Of a DNA stretch of 22,862 nucleotides, positions 10,201-19,672 are shown piece by piece (positions within the stretch are counted from its first letter, which is position 1; the number at the start of each line of letters is the position of its first letter). The notes under the pieces were generated by a model. The model worked only from the letters and a program-made list of their open reading frames with translations. It was not told the origin of the DNA and did not search any database. This DNA is from Botryllus schlosseri (lineage: Eukaryota; Chordata; Ascidiacea; Stolidobranchia; Styelidae). The position numbers and the translations under genes are program-made. The stretch spans positions 1 through 22,862 of the forward strand of contig ATSW01006972.1 in the NCBI GenBank assembly GCA_000444245.1, read 5' to 3'.

Positions 10201-10729
10201 TTTTCTCAAATCCAAATACAGAATTATTTCTATATCCTGTTCCAGCAGTGATTTCACTCGCTATTTTGAATGCTTTGATATTCTCATATTTTTCTGATTT
10301 GGCACTGGTGGTTTCACGTTAGCTGTTTACCTGGATTTCACATCCTATTCTCGCTTGTACGGATATGCTGAGTTTGGATTTTGCCTAGATCCGGGAATTG
10401 CTGGAAAAATCTAGCACGTGGGCGTCTTACAAAGACCAGAAACACGATCTGTTCATCTCCAATACGAATATATCCGGATATCTCACCGGTAAGTGCTTTA
10501 TGTGTGATTTTATAAAGTGAGTAGTTCCAGTTCTAGTTGTAGTAGCTCACTTTGAAAATCATGTAGTTTGTACAAGTCTGCCAGTACTGTAATGATGAAT
10601 TTGTTTTTATTTTTACTGATTTGGAATGTTATTATACTTTTAGGTGGGCCGGCCACTGCTGGATACCTGACCGCTGGGCCAACATCGAGTGTGATGCCCC
10701 AACGCCCGCCTCCAGTGGACGAAGATTAA
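7162..10729 (+). CDS. DNAJC13: DNAJC13 / Rme-8, C-terminal exons (3' end of gene)
   Basis: Six exons encode the C-terminal ~258 residues of DNAJC13/RME-8, a large (about 2200 residue) endosomal J-domain co-chaperone that recruits Hsc70 and acts with sorting nexins and the WASH complex in retromer-linked sorting. The J domain is central in the protein and lies before this window; the armadillo-like tail is seen here. Exons: 7162-7284, 7996-8174, 8589-8732, 9143-9286, 10389-10488, 10644-10729, all bounded by AG/GT. Recognised stretches are [49 protein letters not shown] and [13 protein letters not shown], which match the family tail as I know it. Two faults break the frame: TAA at 7279-7281 and a one-base loss at 8133-8136. 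Either could be an assembly error or a real lesion. Conservation elsewhere argues for a living gene. Upstream exons were not found in the window. Confidence 0.9.
7285..7995 (+). other. DNAJC13 intron with AGTTCTAG-type simple repeat
   Basis: The intron runs from GTAAGT to TTTTCAG. Around 7630-7740 and again near 7890-7940 the short motif AGTTCTAGTT recurs irregularly. The same motif appears in the intron after 10489 (near 10525). No coding signal was seen. Confidence 0.7.
7996..8174 (+). CDS. DNAJC13: DNAJC13 exon with one-base deletion
   Basis: Starts [15 protein letters not shown] and reads in frame through ASKNDAVP (to 8133). The conserved frame then resumes one base early as [13 protein letters not shown], ending at the donor GTATGT (8175). 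The expected codon after CCA is lysine AAA; only AA remains at 8134-8135. Exon length is 179, where 180 would keep phase. The loss falls in an A-run, a common place for sequencing error. Confidence 0.88.
8589..8732 (+). CDS. DNAJC13: DNAJC13 exon, 48 codons
   Basis: Acceptor TTTTTCAG ends at 8588 and donor GTTGGT starts at 8733. The exon is phase 0 at both ends and encodes [20 protein letters not shown], then [20 protein letters not shown]. This matches the DNAJC13 segment whose vertebrate form contains GPLM, RPDT and ACEAIHRMF. The frame is intact. Confidence 0.92.
9143..9286 (+). CDS. DNAJC13: DNAJC13 exon, 48 codons
   Basis: Acceptor TTTTCTAG ends at 9142 and donor GTAAGC starts at 9287. 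Phase 0 at both ends. It encodes [20 protein letters not shown] followed by [20 protein letters not shown]. This is the most conserved block of the DNAJC13 tail (family TKAQIVKALKAM). The frame stays open for a further 320 bases into the intron, but that extension shows no similarity. Confidence 0.93.
9614..10020. repeat. Intronic minisatellite, about 45-55 bp period
   Basis: About eight diverged units sit in the DNAJC13 intron between 9287 and 10388. The consensus runs roughly TGTAGCTATAATTCTAATTC, then CAACCAAATTTGGAAAAAAC. The last two complete units (near 9905-10000) are almost identical to each other, while earlier ones differ in length and at many bases. This suggests recent duplication at the 3' end of the array. 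Confidence 0.8.
10389..10488 (+). CDS. DNAJC13: DNAJC13 exon, 100 bases
   Basis: Acceptor TTGCCTAG ends at 10388 and donor GTAAGT starts at 10489. It encodes [20 protein letters not shown] then [13 protein letters not shown], and leaves one base of a glycine codon. DQKHDLFIS is identical to the motif I know from vertebrate DNAJC13. The upstream VNEIL-like start is replaced by IRELL. Confidence 0.93.
10644..10729 (+). CDS. DNAJC13: DNAJC13 terminal coding exon
   Basis: Acceptor ATACTTTTAG ends at 10643. The split glycine codon is completed and the exon reads [20 protein letters not shown] then PPPVDED and TAA at 10727-10729. This matches the family ending (AGYLTAGTSTSVM...PPPVD) but stops a few residues earlier than the vertebrate protein. 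Confidence 0.93.
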
Positions 10730-11740
10730 TTCAGCAGCCTCCAATAGCGATATCCATAATACAATAGCAAAATACCCATAACGCCTATCTCGTGCTTCCG
10801 AAATCAATGTAGGCTATACGTAGCCAGACTGCAACGGTTTTGGGTAATAAATTGCTAGATTACGTCATGAAATCATAATATAATGCTGGGTGATCCTATT
10901 CACTTCGTCTTACGATAAAACCGGTTTGTTTATTGAAATGTTTATTTGAATCTAAATCTGCAATGATTTTGTCTGGTGTAAATCCAAATTCAAATCTCTA
11001 AAATCTCATGAACGTTGAAAGCGTTGGAATATTAGTATCAAAATCACAATCCATGCTCATCTCCGGAAAGTATCTGTACCTAAAACGGATTTGTGATTAT
11101 CAAATAACGATTGATTCCTATTTCCATTTCAAGTCACAATGCTACGATAATATTCTAACATTTCGATGCCTGTAGTATGTACTCCCCGCATACCAACCAA
11201 TCTTTGTATTTTTGAGTGAATTACTTCATTCTCCCGTAGATTAGGGATGAAATTTTGTGTACCACTGATTTGTGGCCCCCGTGAGTCTGGAGGTTTGTGA
11301 ATTTGCCCGTTGTGATGTCGCGGCGTAGCGCCGGGTTTTACACTATTCTGTCGTTATCGACGTGCAGTGTACTACTAATTCTTTTGTCACTCTCTTACTA
11401 TATTTTGCGAAAGTGTATCCTGCTCGAAATTCAGCGAAATACAATTCATACTTCATGAACGCGTGTGCTGCCTTTTTTGGGCTGGATTTCGACATCCTGA
11501 AGATATTCGGCTTTTTCAAGTTAGATTAGAATTTGAATGATATCTATGCAGTTTCTTTTTCAGATCAGAATTATAGCTACGTAGTTTTTCCGAAAGAGAT
11601 TTGAATTAGAATTACTAAATTGTACATAATGTTATAATATAATAAATAAACATTAGTACATAATGTTGATTATTTCATTTCAAGGTTTAATCGCCGCCAA
11701 TCACACACCGCACGGGGTCGTATATTGCCCGAAACGTTTG
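10730..11740 (+). other. DNAJC13 3' UTR and downstream spacer
   Basis: After the DNAJC13 stop the first AATAAA lies at 10846-10851, giving a 3' UTR of about 140 bases if used. A later overlapping pair of AATAAA signals lies at 11641-11650. Neither can be confirmed from sequence alone. No further coding similarity was seen before the MITE at 11748. Confidence 0.5.
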
Positions 11741-12055
11741 GCTAGGTCAGTGGTTACCAACGTGCGCGATATGGCGATCTAGGGGGGCGAAAATCACGAA
11801 GGTGGCGATGGCGTGCTAAAACGGCTGTACTGGTGTCAAGTCGGAGAAATGACCCTTTTTTAGTCAATTCACGAAAATTTAGCTGCAAAAGTGTATAAGC
11901 TTGAGGTCGAGCCGAGAAGTTGACCTTTTTTGTTTAGTCTACCTGCCGTTGATTACAGTTTGCATGCCGATAAAATTTGGGGGCAATGATCGGTCGGTGT
12001 GGAGCTTGAAAAGGAGGCGATGAGTTGAAAAAGGTTGGGAACCACTGGTCTAGAT
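11740..12055. mobile_element. Non-autonomous hAT MITE, 300 bp, with target duplication
   Basis: The element spans 11748-12047. Its ends are CAGTGGTTACCAAC and, on the other strand, CAGTGGTTCCCAAC (13 of 14 identical). Flanks are GGCTAGGT (11740-11747) and GTCTAGAT (12048-12055), an 8 bp duplication matching at 6 of 8. Short CA..TG inverted ends with an 8 bp duplication define hAT. No coding capacity; it must have been moved by a transposase encoded elsewhere. Confidence 0.8.
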
Positions 12056-12223
12056 GTCTCGTACCGTGAAAATGCACAGCGCTGAAATGTAGTTTCATAT
12101 AATAGTCGCGCTCCCGCATGCTACACAGTAGGCTACAGTGAATGTCAGTGTAATTTGGGGAGGGAGTTGGCTTAAAAGTGTGATTTCGGTCCTGGCTACA
12201 TCATACGCCAACATATCTTCACA

Positions 12224-13406
12224 GACGTATCCAGTGACGTGCGGTCCAATGAGGCAGTGCCTCACCTGTCGTCTGGGTGAGTAAGTGAAAATCGTGAAAA
12301 CCCTCGATGAGTCGATGATTTATTGATGTTTTACATCGATGTTCATAAATAACTAAATTCGAGCAACTTTATCACCCAACATCATCAATCTGCATAATTA
12401 TTATTCAAAAATACAGCGCCAAATGTAAGGTGAGGCACGGGCGTGTCGTGCCTCACCTGCGACAATGCAATTCATCACAAATAGCCCGGAATTCGTAATA
12501 ATTGGTATCAATCAAAGGCTATCGTCACACTGATTCCGAAAATCCAAATATCAACAGTGTCAGAGCACCCGAACCCCCTCAAAATCGCCAATGAAGGTGA
12601 CATTCGGCTCTATCACAGACAATGCCATCGCAGAGAAACAATTGCCAGGTGAGGCACAGACGAATCTGATTCATGCACTATTCGCTAACAATTGGACAGT
12701 CGAAGCGCAGTGGAACGCGCTATCGATGCCGGAATCCAACAGTCTAGCCTAGGAATTATATAGTAGCGACGGCCAACACGCAATGCGGAGCCAATACTTT
12801 CCTTTACTTGTGTAGCTGTATGTATTTTACATCCAAAAAGCTACGTTACATTGGATATTTTACATCCATAGCTACGGTAAATTGTGGTATGTGATAGCTC
12901 CTTGCACAAGCTAAATTGTCGTTGTTTGTGTCCTTCATGCTGTGTTCGACTGCAATACCTATAACCCCTAATTGTGGTATGTGATAGCTACACTTACATA
13001 GCCTGCATAGTCGTTGTTTGTGGTCAGTGGTGCCACTCCTAGTGTTTTTACACTAGATCTAGTGATTTTGACTTGGCCTAGTACATTTTCGAAATTCGGC
13101 AAATAGTTTTTTTTTTTACTGAACAAATTTGTAACTGAGGATGCTATTATCATGCGCTTCGAATAATTTATACCGGTACTTGAAGAGATAGTAATTACTA
13201 TCCGTCTAAACTTGCCCATTTAGCAAAATAGCGACCAGTCCTACATGTATTGTCAAATATGAAATTGCAACGGCTATTGGTGTGCAGGTGCACAGAATAT
13301 GCTATCTATGCCCGCTGCCATTGTTACGAGCTTGTGTGTGTGCTTGTATGTTGGAGGGGGTGTGCCTCACCAGTCATGAACCTCACCGCACGTCACTGTA
13401 CGTATC
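12224..13406. mobile_element. Non-autonomous DNA transposon, 1167 bp, probably hAT-like
   Basis: Perfect 14 bp inverted ends, CAGTGACGTGCGGT at 12232 and its complement ending at 13398. The flanks GACGTATC (12224-12231) and TACGTATC (13399-13406) match at 7 of 8, an 8 bp target duplication. The decamer GGTGAGGCAC occurs five times near the ends (inverted at 12257, forward 12429, inverted 12448, forward 12648, inverted 13362), as expected for subterminal transposase-binding repeats. The pair at 12429-12457 forms a perfect 11 bp stem. Two ~50 bp internal copies of a segment starting TTGTGGTATGTGATAGCT lie near 12890 and 12973. No transposase is encoded. Superfamily is inferred from end bases and duplication length. 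Confidence 0.8.
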
Positions 13407-13760
13407 AGTATAGCAGTTTTGTCGAACAGACCGTCGGCGGCCAGATAATTTCATCCGGCCCGTGAAGAGGTCTGTTGCAGATCAAATGAGAATACCGGAG
13501 AACACCTATAGCCTAGCAACCGCCAAAGCTGTAATTCGAGATGTACTATGCAATAGTCAAGTTAATTCACGACATATGTTTAAAAATCCACTCTTGCAAA
13601 CAATCGATAAGCCTTGTCAGTGTGACGTCATATGTGTTCATACCTCATTTTATAACCCGCTAAGTGGCGCGCAAGAGCGTCCGGAATTTGGGCAACCAAA
13701 TAGGCCATTTGCAGGACTTCGATCACGTGACTAGATACGCATAGCAACCACAGATTGGTT
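13407..13760. other. Non-coding spacer
   Basis: Between the 1167 bp transposon and the foldback structure. It holds an open frame from a GTG at 13462 to 13734 whose translation I do not recognise and which has no ATG near its start. No repeat structure was seen. Confidence 0.4.
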
Positions 13761-14789
13761 AGCAAGCTACTTTCGCGCGCACCTGCTTCAGTGCTAAATA
13801 TCGCATACTGTACTGTTGATTTCTGGTTCTAAACGTTTCAAAAATTTGTTGTGGAAGTCATCAGAGATTCACCTATGCTAGACGTCAGTCCTGTACAAAG
13901 CATTTGGAATGACATCGTCAGAATTACGCAGAAATCCCCCGGTAAAATAGTCGTATTACGGTACTCAACTCTGATCATATGTACTTAAATTCTGGCATTT
14001 GAAGTAGAGCGATTGGTTTATATTCTGGTAAGAGTATTTGTTAGTTCAAGTAGTACTATATGTCTGTTATGGAGCCTGATTTTGGATGGAAGATATAACT
14101 GAAGCAGCTGAGACCCGCAAGGATCAGAATATACTGTCTGCTGATTATTAGACAAACTTGAACACACCCCAAATACACTCCAGACATGATACCCGAGATA
14201 CCCAGACAAGGCAGAGTGAGACCTGCGTGAGAGAGTGATACCTGCGTGATACCTGCGTGATCTGCGTGAACTGCGTATATCCACAGGGCCGTGCTAATAA
14301 AATCAGCATTGTATAACGTACCAATGAAGTGCACTGCTTTGCTAAGTCTTGTTGTCAGGTTCTCCCAAAAGATACTTCCGATGCGTTCAGTGACATTGTT
14401 TTATGTCAGCACGACAGCAGAGCAGACAGTATATCCTGATCCTTGCGGGTCCCAGCTGCTTCAGTCATATCTTCCATCCAAAATCAGGCTCCACAACAGT
14501 ATATAGTAGCCTACTATTTGAATATAAACCAATCGCTCTACTTCAAATGCCAGAATGTGATTACATATGATCAGAGTTGAGTACCGTATTGCGACTAGGC
14601 CACGTTACCGATGGATTTCTGCGTAATTCTGACGATGTCATTCGAAATGCTTTCTACAGGANTGACNTCTAGCATAGGTGAATCTCTGATGACTTCNACA
14701 ACAAATTTCTGAAACGTTTACAACNAGGAATCAACAGTACAGTCTGCGATATTTAGCACTNAAGCAGGTGCGCGAGAAAGTAGCTTGCT
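13761..14789. mobile_element. Foldback-type element with ~375 bp inverted arms
   Basis: Left arm 13761-14143 and right arm about 14420-14789 are reverse complements over nearly their full length with scattered mismatches and small gaps. For example AGCAAGCTAC at 13761 pairs with 14780-14789, and ATACTGTCTGCT at 14131 pairs with 14421-14432. The ~275 bp spacer carries short tandem copies of ACCTGCGTGA (14221-14275). The structure resembles a foldback transposon or a palindromic MITE; I could not define a target duplication. Five single N bases lie in the right arm (14662, 14667, 14697, 14725, 14761); the left arm offers the likely base for most of them. Confidence 0.8.
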
Positions 14790-15150
14790 GCACCCAACAC
14801 AGTGACCTTGAATACGTAAAAACCATCGCAGGATATTTTGCAATAAATTCATAAAATATTACATATTCTACATAATAATAGATATCTCAGGCACCCTATC
14901 GGCCCAAAATTATACCTATTGCGGTCCACACTTTAATAACCTTCGACGGGGTAAAAATTTGCTTTACAGTAACTTGCAAATTTGAGTCTGTAATGTTGGT
15001 ATTCACGACTATCCTCATGCCTCGCGCAAATCGAACAGTTAATACGAAAATATGATGATTGTTTAGCGACAGAAAGCATAAAGTCAATTTGACGTCCTTT
15101 TTTCAGCCTGTCGCAGGCTCGGACGGGCTGATAAACTGGGTGTCCAGTCA
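14790..15150. other. Non-coding spacer
   Basis: AT-rich sequence between the foldback structure and the inverted minisatellite. Nothing recognised on either strand. Confidence 0.4.
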
Positions 15151-15536
15151 ATACCGAGAATGCTATTACCGAGAATGCTATTACCGAGAAGGACAATACC
15201 GAGAATGGACATTACCGAGAATGGACAATACCGAAAATGGACATTACCGAGAATGGACACCACAGAGAATGGACATTACCGATAATGCAATATATGCAAT
15301 GCAGGCATGTTATGCATATGAACTGGCCGTGTGTGTGCTTCACGGTGTTGCCACATTCGGTATAGATTCTCAGGTATAAATTTCTCGACAACGTCCGTTC
15401 ATTAAGCTAGATTCTTGGCATTGGCCATTCTCGGTAATGTCAATTCTCGGTAATGTCCGTTCTCGGTAATGTCCATTTTCATTAATAGTATTCTCGGTAA
15501 TGCCCATCTCGGTAATAGCATTTTCGGTAATAGTAT
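15151..15536. repeat. Minisatellite present as an inverted pair
   Basis: 15151-15290 holds about nine copies of a 15-16 bp unit, TACCGAGAATGGACAT. 15426-15536 holds about seven copies of its complement, ATTCTCGGTAATGTCC. The 135 bp between them lacks the unit apart from single decayed traces. Transcribed or single-stranded, the two arrays would form one long imperfect hairpin. Irregular unit length and the lack of unique spacers rule out a CRISPR array. Such paired arrays can be subterminal repeats of a DNA transposon, but no flanking ends were found. Confidence 0.85.
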
Positions 15537-15894
15537 GTAACCGATAAACTGCATGTCTGCCACTACATCAGCTTCCAAACCACGCCTTTTGCTACGTAAT
15601 AATTATAGTGCGAAAATATTAATTCACTATACGGCCTGTTAGAGCTACTATTATAGTGGTGCGTCGTAAGTTAAACAAGCCTTTGCAATTGCATCCCAAC
15701 TACAAAAGTGACACTGCCTTTTAATTTCCTATTAGATTCATTTGAATTATTCCACGTCAGAAAAATTAACAATTATTCACGATTTTCATTCGCACTCATA
15801 CGAATTTTTCATTCGCACTATTCCCACCACCTTCGTCATTCGTCATTCAAAATATCTTCGGAATATGTCGTGGTACGGTAAAATCGTGGGCTAA
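15537..15894. other. Non-coding stretch, likely LINE 3' UTR on the minus strand
   Basis: It lies just after the stop codon of the minus-strand LINE fragment and is AT-rich with repeated TTCGCACT / TCATTCG words near 15787-15847. No gene recognised. The LINE's 3' end was not located. Confidence 0.4.
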
Positions 15895-16425
15895 CTAGTA
15901 TTGATCCAATAGAAATTCTTGGTATTTTGACTTGAATGTGGACAACTGCACAATGACATGGTCGATGACTGTCGGATAGCCTGCGAGATACTAATCCATA
16001 AATCAGGTCCGGCATATTTGAGAGAGCGATGATCATTTTTGTCCATCATATGATAGTTGGAGGACGTGGACGCTTGTGTGTCGTACTTATGCAGTTTTGA
16101 TACCGAGGTTAAGTAGTCATTGAAGTTTTCAGGGCAGTGGCCGCAGTGGAACTGATACAAAAACTTGGCAATTTCTGGTTTCTGTATATCTTTCATGTTT
16201 AGGACGCCAAAGCTTTTGAGCAGTGATTTGTTGGACACACACCCTGATTCCTTTGGGGCCCTGGCTATGATACGGAGGATATGATGTTGTAGTTTTTGCA
16301 ACGGCTTCAGTGCAGTTTTACTGGCAGCCCCCAACAGATAATTCCATTTCGAGTTGAATAAAATGCAATAAATGTACAAGAAAGGCCCGCAACTCAAATC
16401 ATGCCGTAATATATCACAGAAACTA
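15895..16425 (-). pseudogene. LINE (CR1/L2-like) ORF2 C-terminus, minus strand
   Basis: Reading on the minus strand from about 16425, the product runs LYIYCILFNSKWNYLLGAAS then KTALKPLQKLQHHILRIIAR, and further on SLKYAGPDLWISIS. This is the post-polymerase C-terminal region of CR1/L2-type reverse transcriptases (LQ..ILRII, then a Y.GP.LWN-like motif). The natural ending FKSKYQEFLLDQY and TAG (15895-15897) is in a different frame, so there is one frameshift near 15935-15950. The catalytic domain is absent: the copy is 5'-truncated as usual for LINEs. Its truncated end abuts the P-like transposase within about 15 bases, suggesting insertion into that element. It differs clearly from the LINE at 21340. 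Confidence 0.75.
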
Positions 16426-19400
16426 TATTACTCCCTCCCCTGGCACCAACAAAGCAGCAGTTACTGAAATCGATCGGGTGATGTCTACTTACAAGAAACT
16501 ACCATGCTACATTACCATTGATGAAATGAAAAGTAACCGCTATGGTTCATGAACATCGCTTCAACTTTCCGTCGCATTTTGTTTCTGTGTTTAGTTTGTG
16601 AAAATTTAGTCATCAAGGACGGAAAACTGGTGGGATTTGTCGAGTCAACAATCACAAGCAAAAGTGTAATTGCAAATCACATATTAGGTATGGTTGTGAT
16701 GTAACAGCGGAGCGTTTGAAAATATGCATTATTATTACAAATATTCAGTTTTCTATGTCAGAAGTATTAAAAAGGAGATATCATTACCATTGGCATGGTA
16801 TCCAACACACCACTTGACACCTAACGAATTGGCATTCTTATTCTGGGAGATGCTTGATGAATGTGAATCGAGAGGGCTCAACAATAGGTCAACATCCATG
16901 CCCTCGTCGCAGATGGGCTGTCAGTCAACAGGAGCCTTTTCAAGGTTATTGCTGGAGCAAAGAAGATTCCATTAGATGGACTTTTCACTGCTCCAAGTCC
17001 GTATGCTCCTGAAAGGCTAATTTTTCTATGCTCCGATCCTTAGCATCTCATCAAGGTAGCTTCATCTTTTAATTTTAGATCATATTATTGTCGTACGGTG
17101 AGCACTACCATACCGAATATATTCTTACATCCTAACAGACCACGCGGAACTCTCTCTATTCATCAAAAGCATGGGGATATCGATATACGAACATGAATGG
17201 GAGAGGCCAAGATATATTATGGACGGATATCCAGCAACTATTTGACGCGGAGTTGCGCAGCCTGGCACTTTACCAGTCAGGATTGACATTGGCCCACGTT
17301 AATTTAAATCCACGGTCCAAGGTAGGTCGAGATCAGGGGTCACCAACACGCGGGCCGCATGCGGCCTGCGAGATCATATTTTGCGGCCCGCGGCCCGATT
17401 AGGAGAAATTTTGGAAAAGCTCAGCGAACCATTTCAAAATGTCGAAATTGATTTCAATTTAAACATATTGTTGTTGTTCTTCAAAGTGAACCATTCTACT
17501 GTGCCCAATATCACCTTTCCTTCCGTTCGGCATTGTAATATCATTCCATGCTGAAGGAATAATTTACTGATATGAATGCGTATATTGCCTTGGCGTGCAA
17601 TGGCCAACCGCTGCCAAGACCGGGAGGCTTGATAAACGACTTCGGGCTCTACAAGAGACCATGCTTAACGAGTAGATAGTTTTCCAGCAAATAGGCTACC
17701 TTGCCTATAACTAACCCCAATATCGATTCTTTAATCCTGGGGCGGCCAATCTGCGGCAGTAGAAGAAAAATTATGCGTTCGTCGACACTCAATTCAATTA
17801 GCATGTGTTGGCGGCTGTCAATATTATGCAAATTTAATTTACGAATTGACTCCCTAATTAATGAGATATTTGAATTATTGTTGAAAATTTCTTCGCGCTT
17901 GGCGCGCGTTAATGCGAAATCATTTTGGATATTAATATAGCAGTGTCCATTGTAATCTGAGTCCCACCGTACAGATGCGAACAGCAGAGAAAAATTATGC
18001 GCCCCATAAAGAAATACCAATTTTTTCTCGTGTTCTCCTCATCCCGAATACATTTAATTGTTCTGGTAGGCCTGCGTTTGGGCGAATCCAATATATTTCC
18101 ACTATAACGACAATTCTAATGGGAGGTCAAGAAATACCTGCATGCAACATAGGAGACTAATGAGAATTGCCCCACTCAAAGATGCAACACAGCAATAATA
18201 GCTTCTCTAAGTCTTTGAAGACACCCCCTGCATAAACTCTACCGGTGCATTTGTTCACATGGGCCGAGAAAGGATGAATTTCTGATAGTAATATGTGAAA
18301 CAATACTAATAATACATTGACGAAATCCACTCATGAACATGAAAAATTTTTCGCGCTTGGCGCGACTACAGTATACGAATCCCTGTTGCTCATCTTCACA
18401 ACATGACTATATTCACGATATCGGTGCCCATAGTAAGCCGATATGAGTAAATAGATTTGTCCGGAGTGTACCAGCAATGGACATGGTGAGTTTAACGTAG
18501 ATATTTGGTCCCAGCTTGTTTATTACCACTATGCACCGGAATGCGGCGGCGGGCTACATGAGTAATCGAAATGCGACCGTGAATAGCAAAAAGGTTGGCC
18601 GCCCGTTTTGGTTGCTACAGAGTGTTGTCAGATATCGTGCGCAGCTCATAGTTCAAAATATAATGACATTGATGAGCATGATATTTTTTTTTCTATCTGT
18701 GTTTGATCAGTAAAATATTATTCATTTTGTGGTGACTATGCTCATCGCCCATGTAAGAGAGCACAGCATTGTACTTACGTAGAGTTATCTCACGTGATTG
18801 ATAAGCTGCGTTGGCTATGTTAATCTAGATATTGAAGTCATGCGGCCAGCGGCCTCTAGGAATTTTTAAAAGAGGCCCGCGACCCATTTTGAGTTGATGA
18901 CCCCTGGTCTAGATGATGCGCCTGTAATATTTCACTGGTCTGAGATGTGACCATTTTTCATGCCAGATGAATGTCAGTTTGTCTACTGGTGTGTTGAGTC
19001 ACAAAGTTGGGAAGTGTTTGAAAGGGATGGGAGCAGCTGGTACATCTGATTTTGTTCTCATGATGGAAAGGTATAAGCAACGAGTTTTCACTTACATAAC
19101 AAGGGGCTTGATTTTATGACCTTGAACAGATGGTTCAATATCATCACATGCCGCAATAGTTATCCGATATGCAGCATGGTCGATGAAAGAATTGCATGGC
19201 TGAATGAATTTGCGGATCGAATATTGAATTGGAAGGTCCGTTCCTCATAGATATCACTCGAGGTTATTTTCAGGTTATCATGTGATATTTTGGAAATTTG
19301 CTGAAAGTTGTGGTGAGCCGGAACGAATGATGGCGATACCCACGATGGAAGGCCTAATTTTCACGTCTCGCAATATGGTGGGTCTGTGTGATCGTCTCCT

Positions 19401-19672
19401 AAAAGAATTGCCTAAGTTGGCCCTTGACACGTTCACACAGGATGTGCTAGAGGCATTTTTTGGAAATTTGGTAAGATCCTTAACATTATTTGGTGTCAGA
19501 GCAATGACAAGGCTTATGATTGCAGAGAAAAATGGGTAGAAGACGGACAAATCCGGATATTTCACAACTTGCGTATGACATCCATCATGTCACCCAATCG
19601 AAAATAATCAAAAGATCGGCAAAGTCTTACGATGCATCTACACAACCCAAGCGAAAGTCATCCAAGGAGTGA
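16420..19672 (+). pseudogene. P-superfamily DNA transposase, intron-containing, decayed
   Basis: Catalytic part of a P-element/THAP9-type transposase. Coding blocks: 16420-16532, 16595-17055, 17139-17321, 18967-19070, 19130-19235, about 19274-19470, 19526-19672 (stop TGA 19670). Family landmarks in order: PCYITIDEMK joined by splicing to ICENLVIKDGKLVGFVES; LPLAWYPTHHLTPNELAFLF; ADGLSVNRSLFKVI; FTAPSPYAPERLIFLCSDP; HLIK spliced to TTRNSLYSSK; LAHVNLNPRSK spliced to MNVSLSTGVLSHKVG; TFTQDVLEAFFGN; GRRRTNPDISQLAYD. IDEMK, ADG and QDVLE carry the acidic residues expected at the active site. Introns at 16533-16594, 17056-17138, 17322-18966, 19071-19129 and 19471-19525 are GT-AG and restore frame. 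Remaining faults: a shift between 16690 and 16724, a shift near 16887, TAG at 17041, and an unresolved junction at 19236-19275. The N-terminal THAP/DNA-binding part was not found; the minus-strand LINE lies where it should be. Drosophila P also carries introns. Confidence 0.87.
17326..18914. mobile_element. hAT element, 1573 bp, inside a transposase intron
   Basis: The element is 17334-18906. Ends are CAGGGGTCACCAAC and, inverted, CAGGGGTCATCAAC (13 of 14), each followed by GC-rich GCGGCCCGCGG-type sequence. Flanks GTCGAGAT (17326-17333) and GTCTAGAT (18907-18914) match at 7 of 8, the hAT-length target duplication. It sits 4 bases inside a P-transposase intron whose donor (GTAGGT at 17322) and acceptor (CATGCCAG ending 18966) survive; without it the intron would be about 64 bp. 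No hAT transposase is visible. A minus-strand open frame of 123 codons (17649-18020) is unrecognised. The words TCGCGCTTGGCGCG at about 17891 and 18348 hint at a further nested fragment. Confidence 0.85.

Noticed and set aside
13462-13734. 90-codon open frame on the + strand
   Set aside because: Starts on GTG with no nearby ATG, and nothing in its translation is recognisable.
15151-15536. CRISPR-like repetition
   Set aside because: Units are directly adjacent with no unique spacers, vary in length, occur in both orientations, and the genome is eukaryotic.
17649-18020. 123-codon minus-strand open frame inside the hAT element
   Set aside because: No recognisable domain. It does not resemble a hAT transposase and lies in a non-autonomous-looking element.
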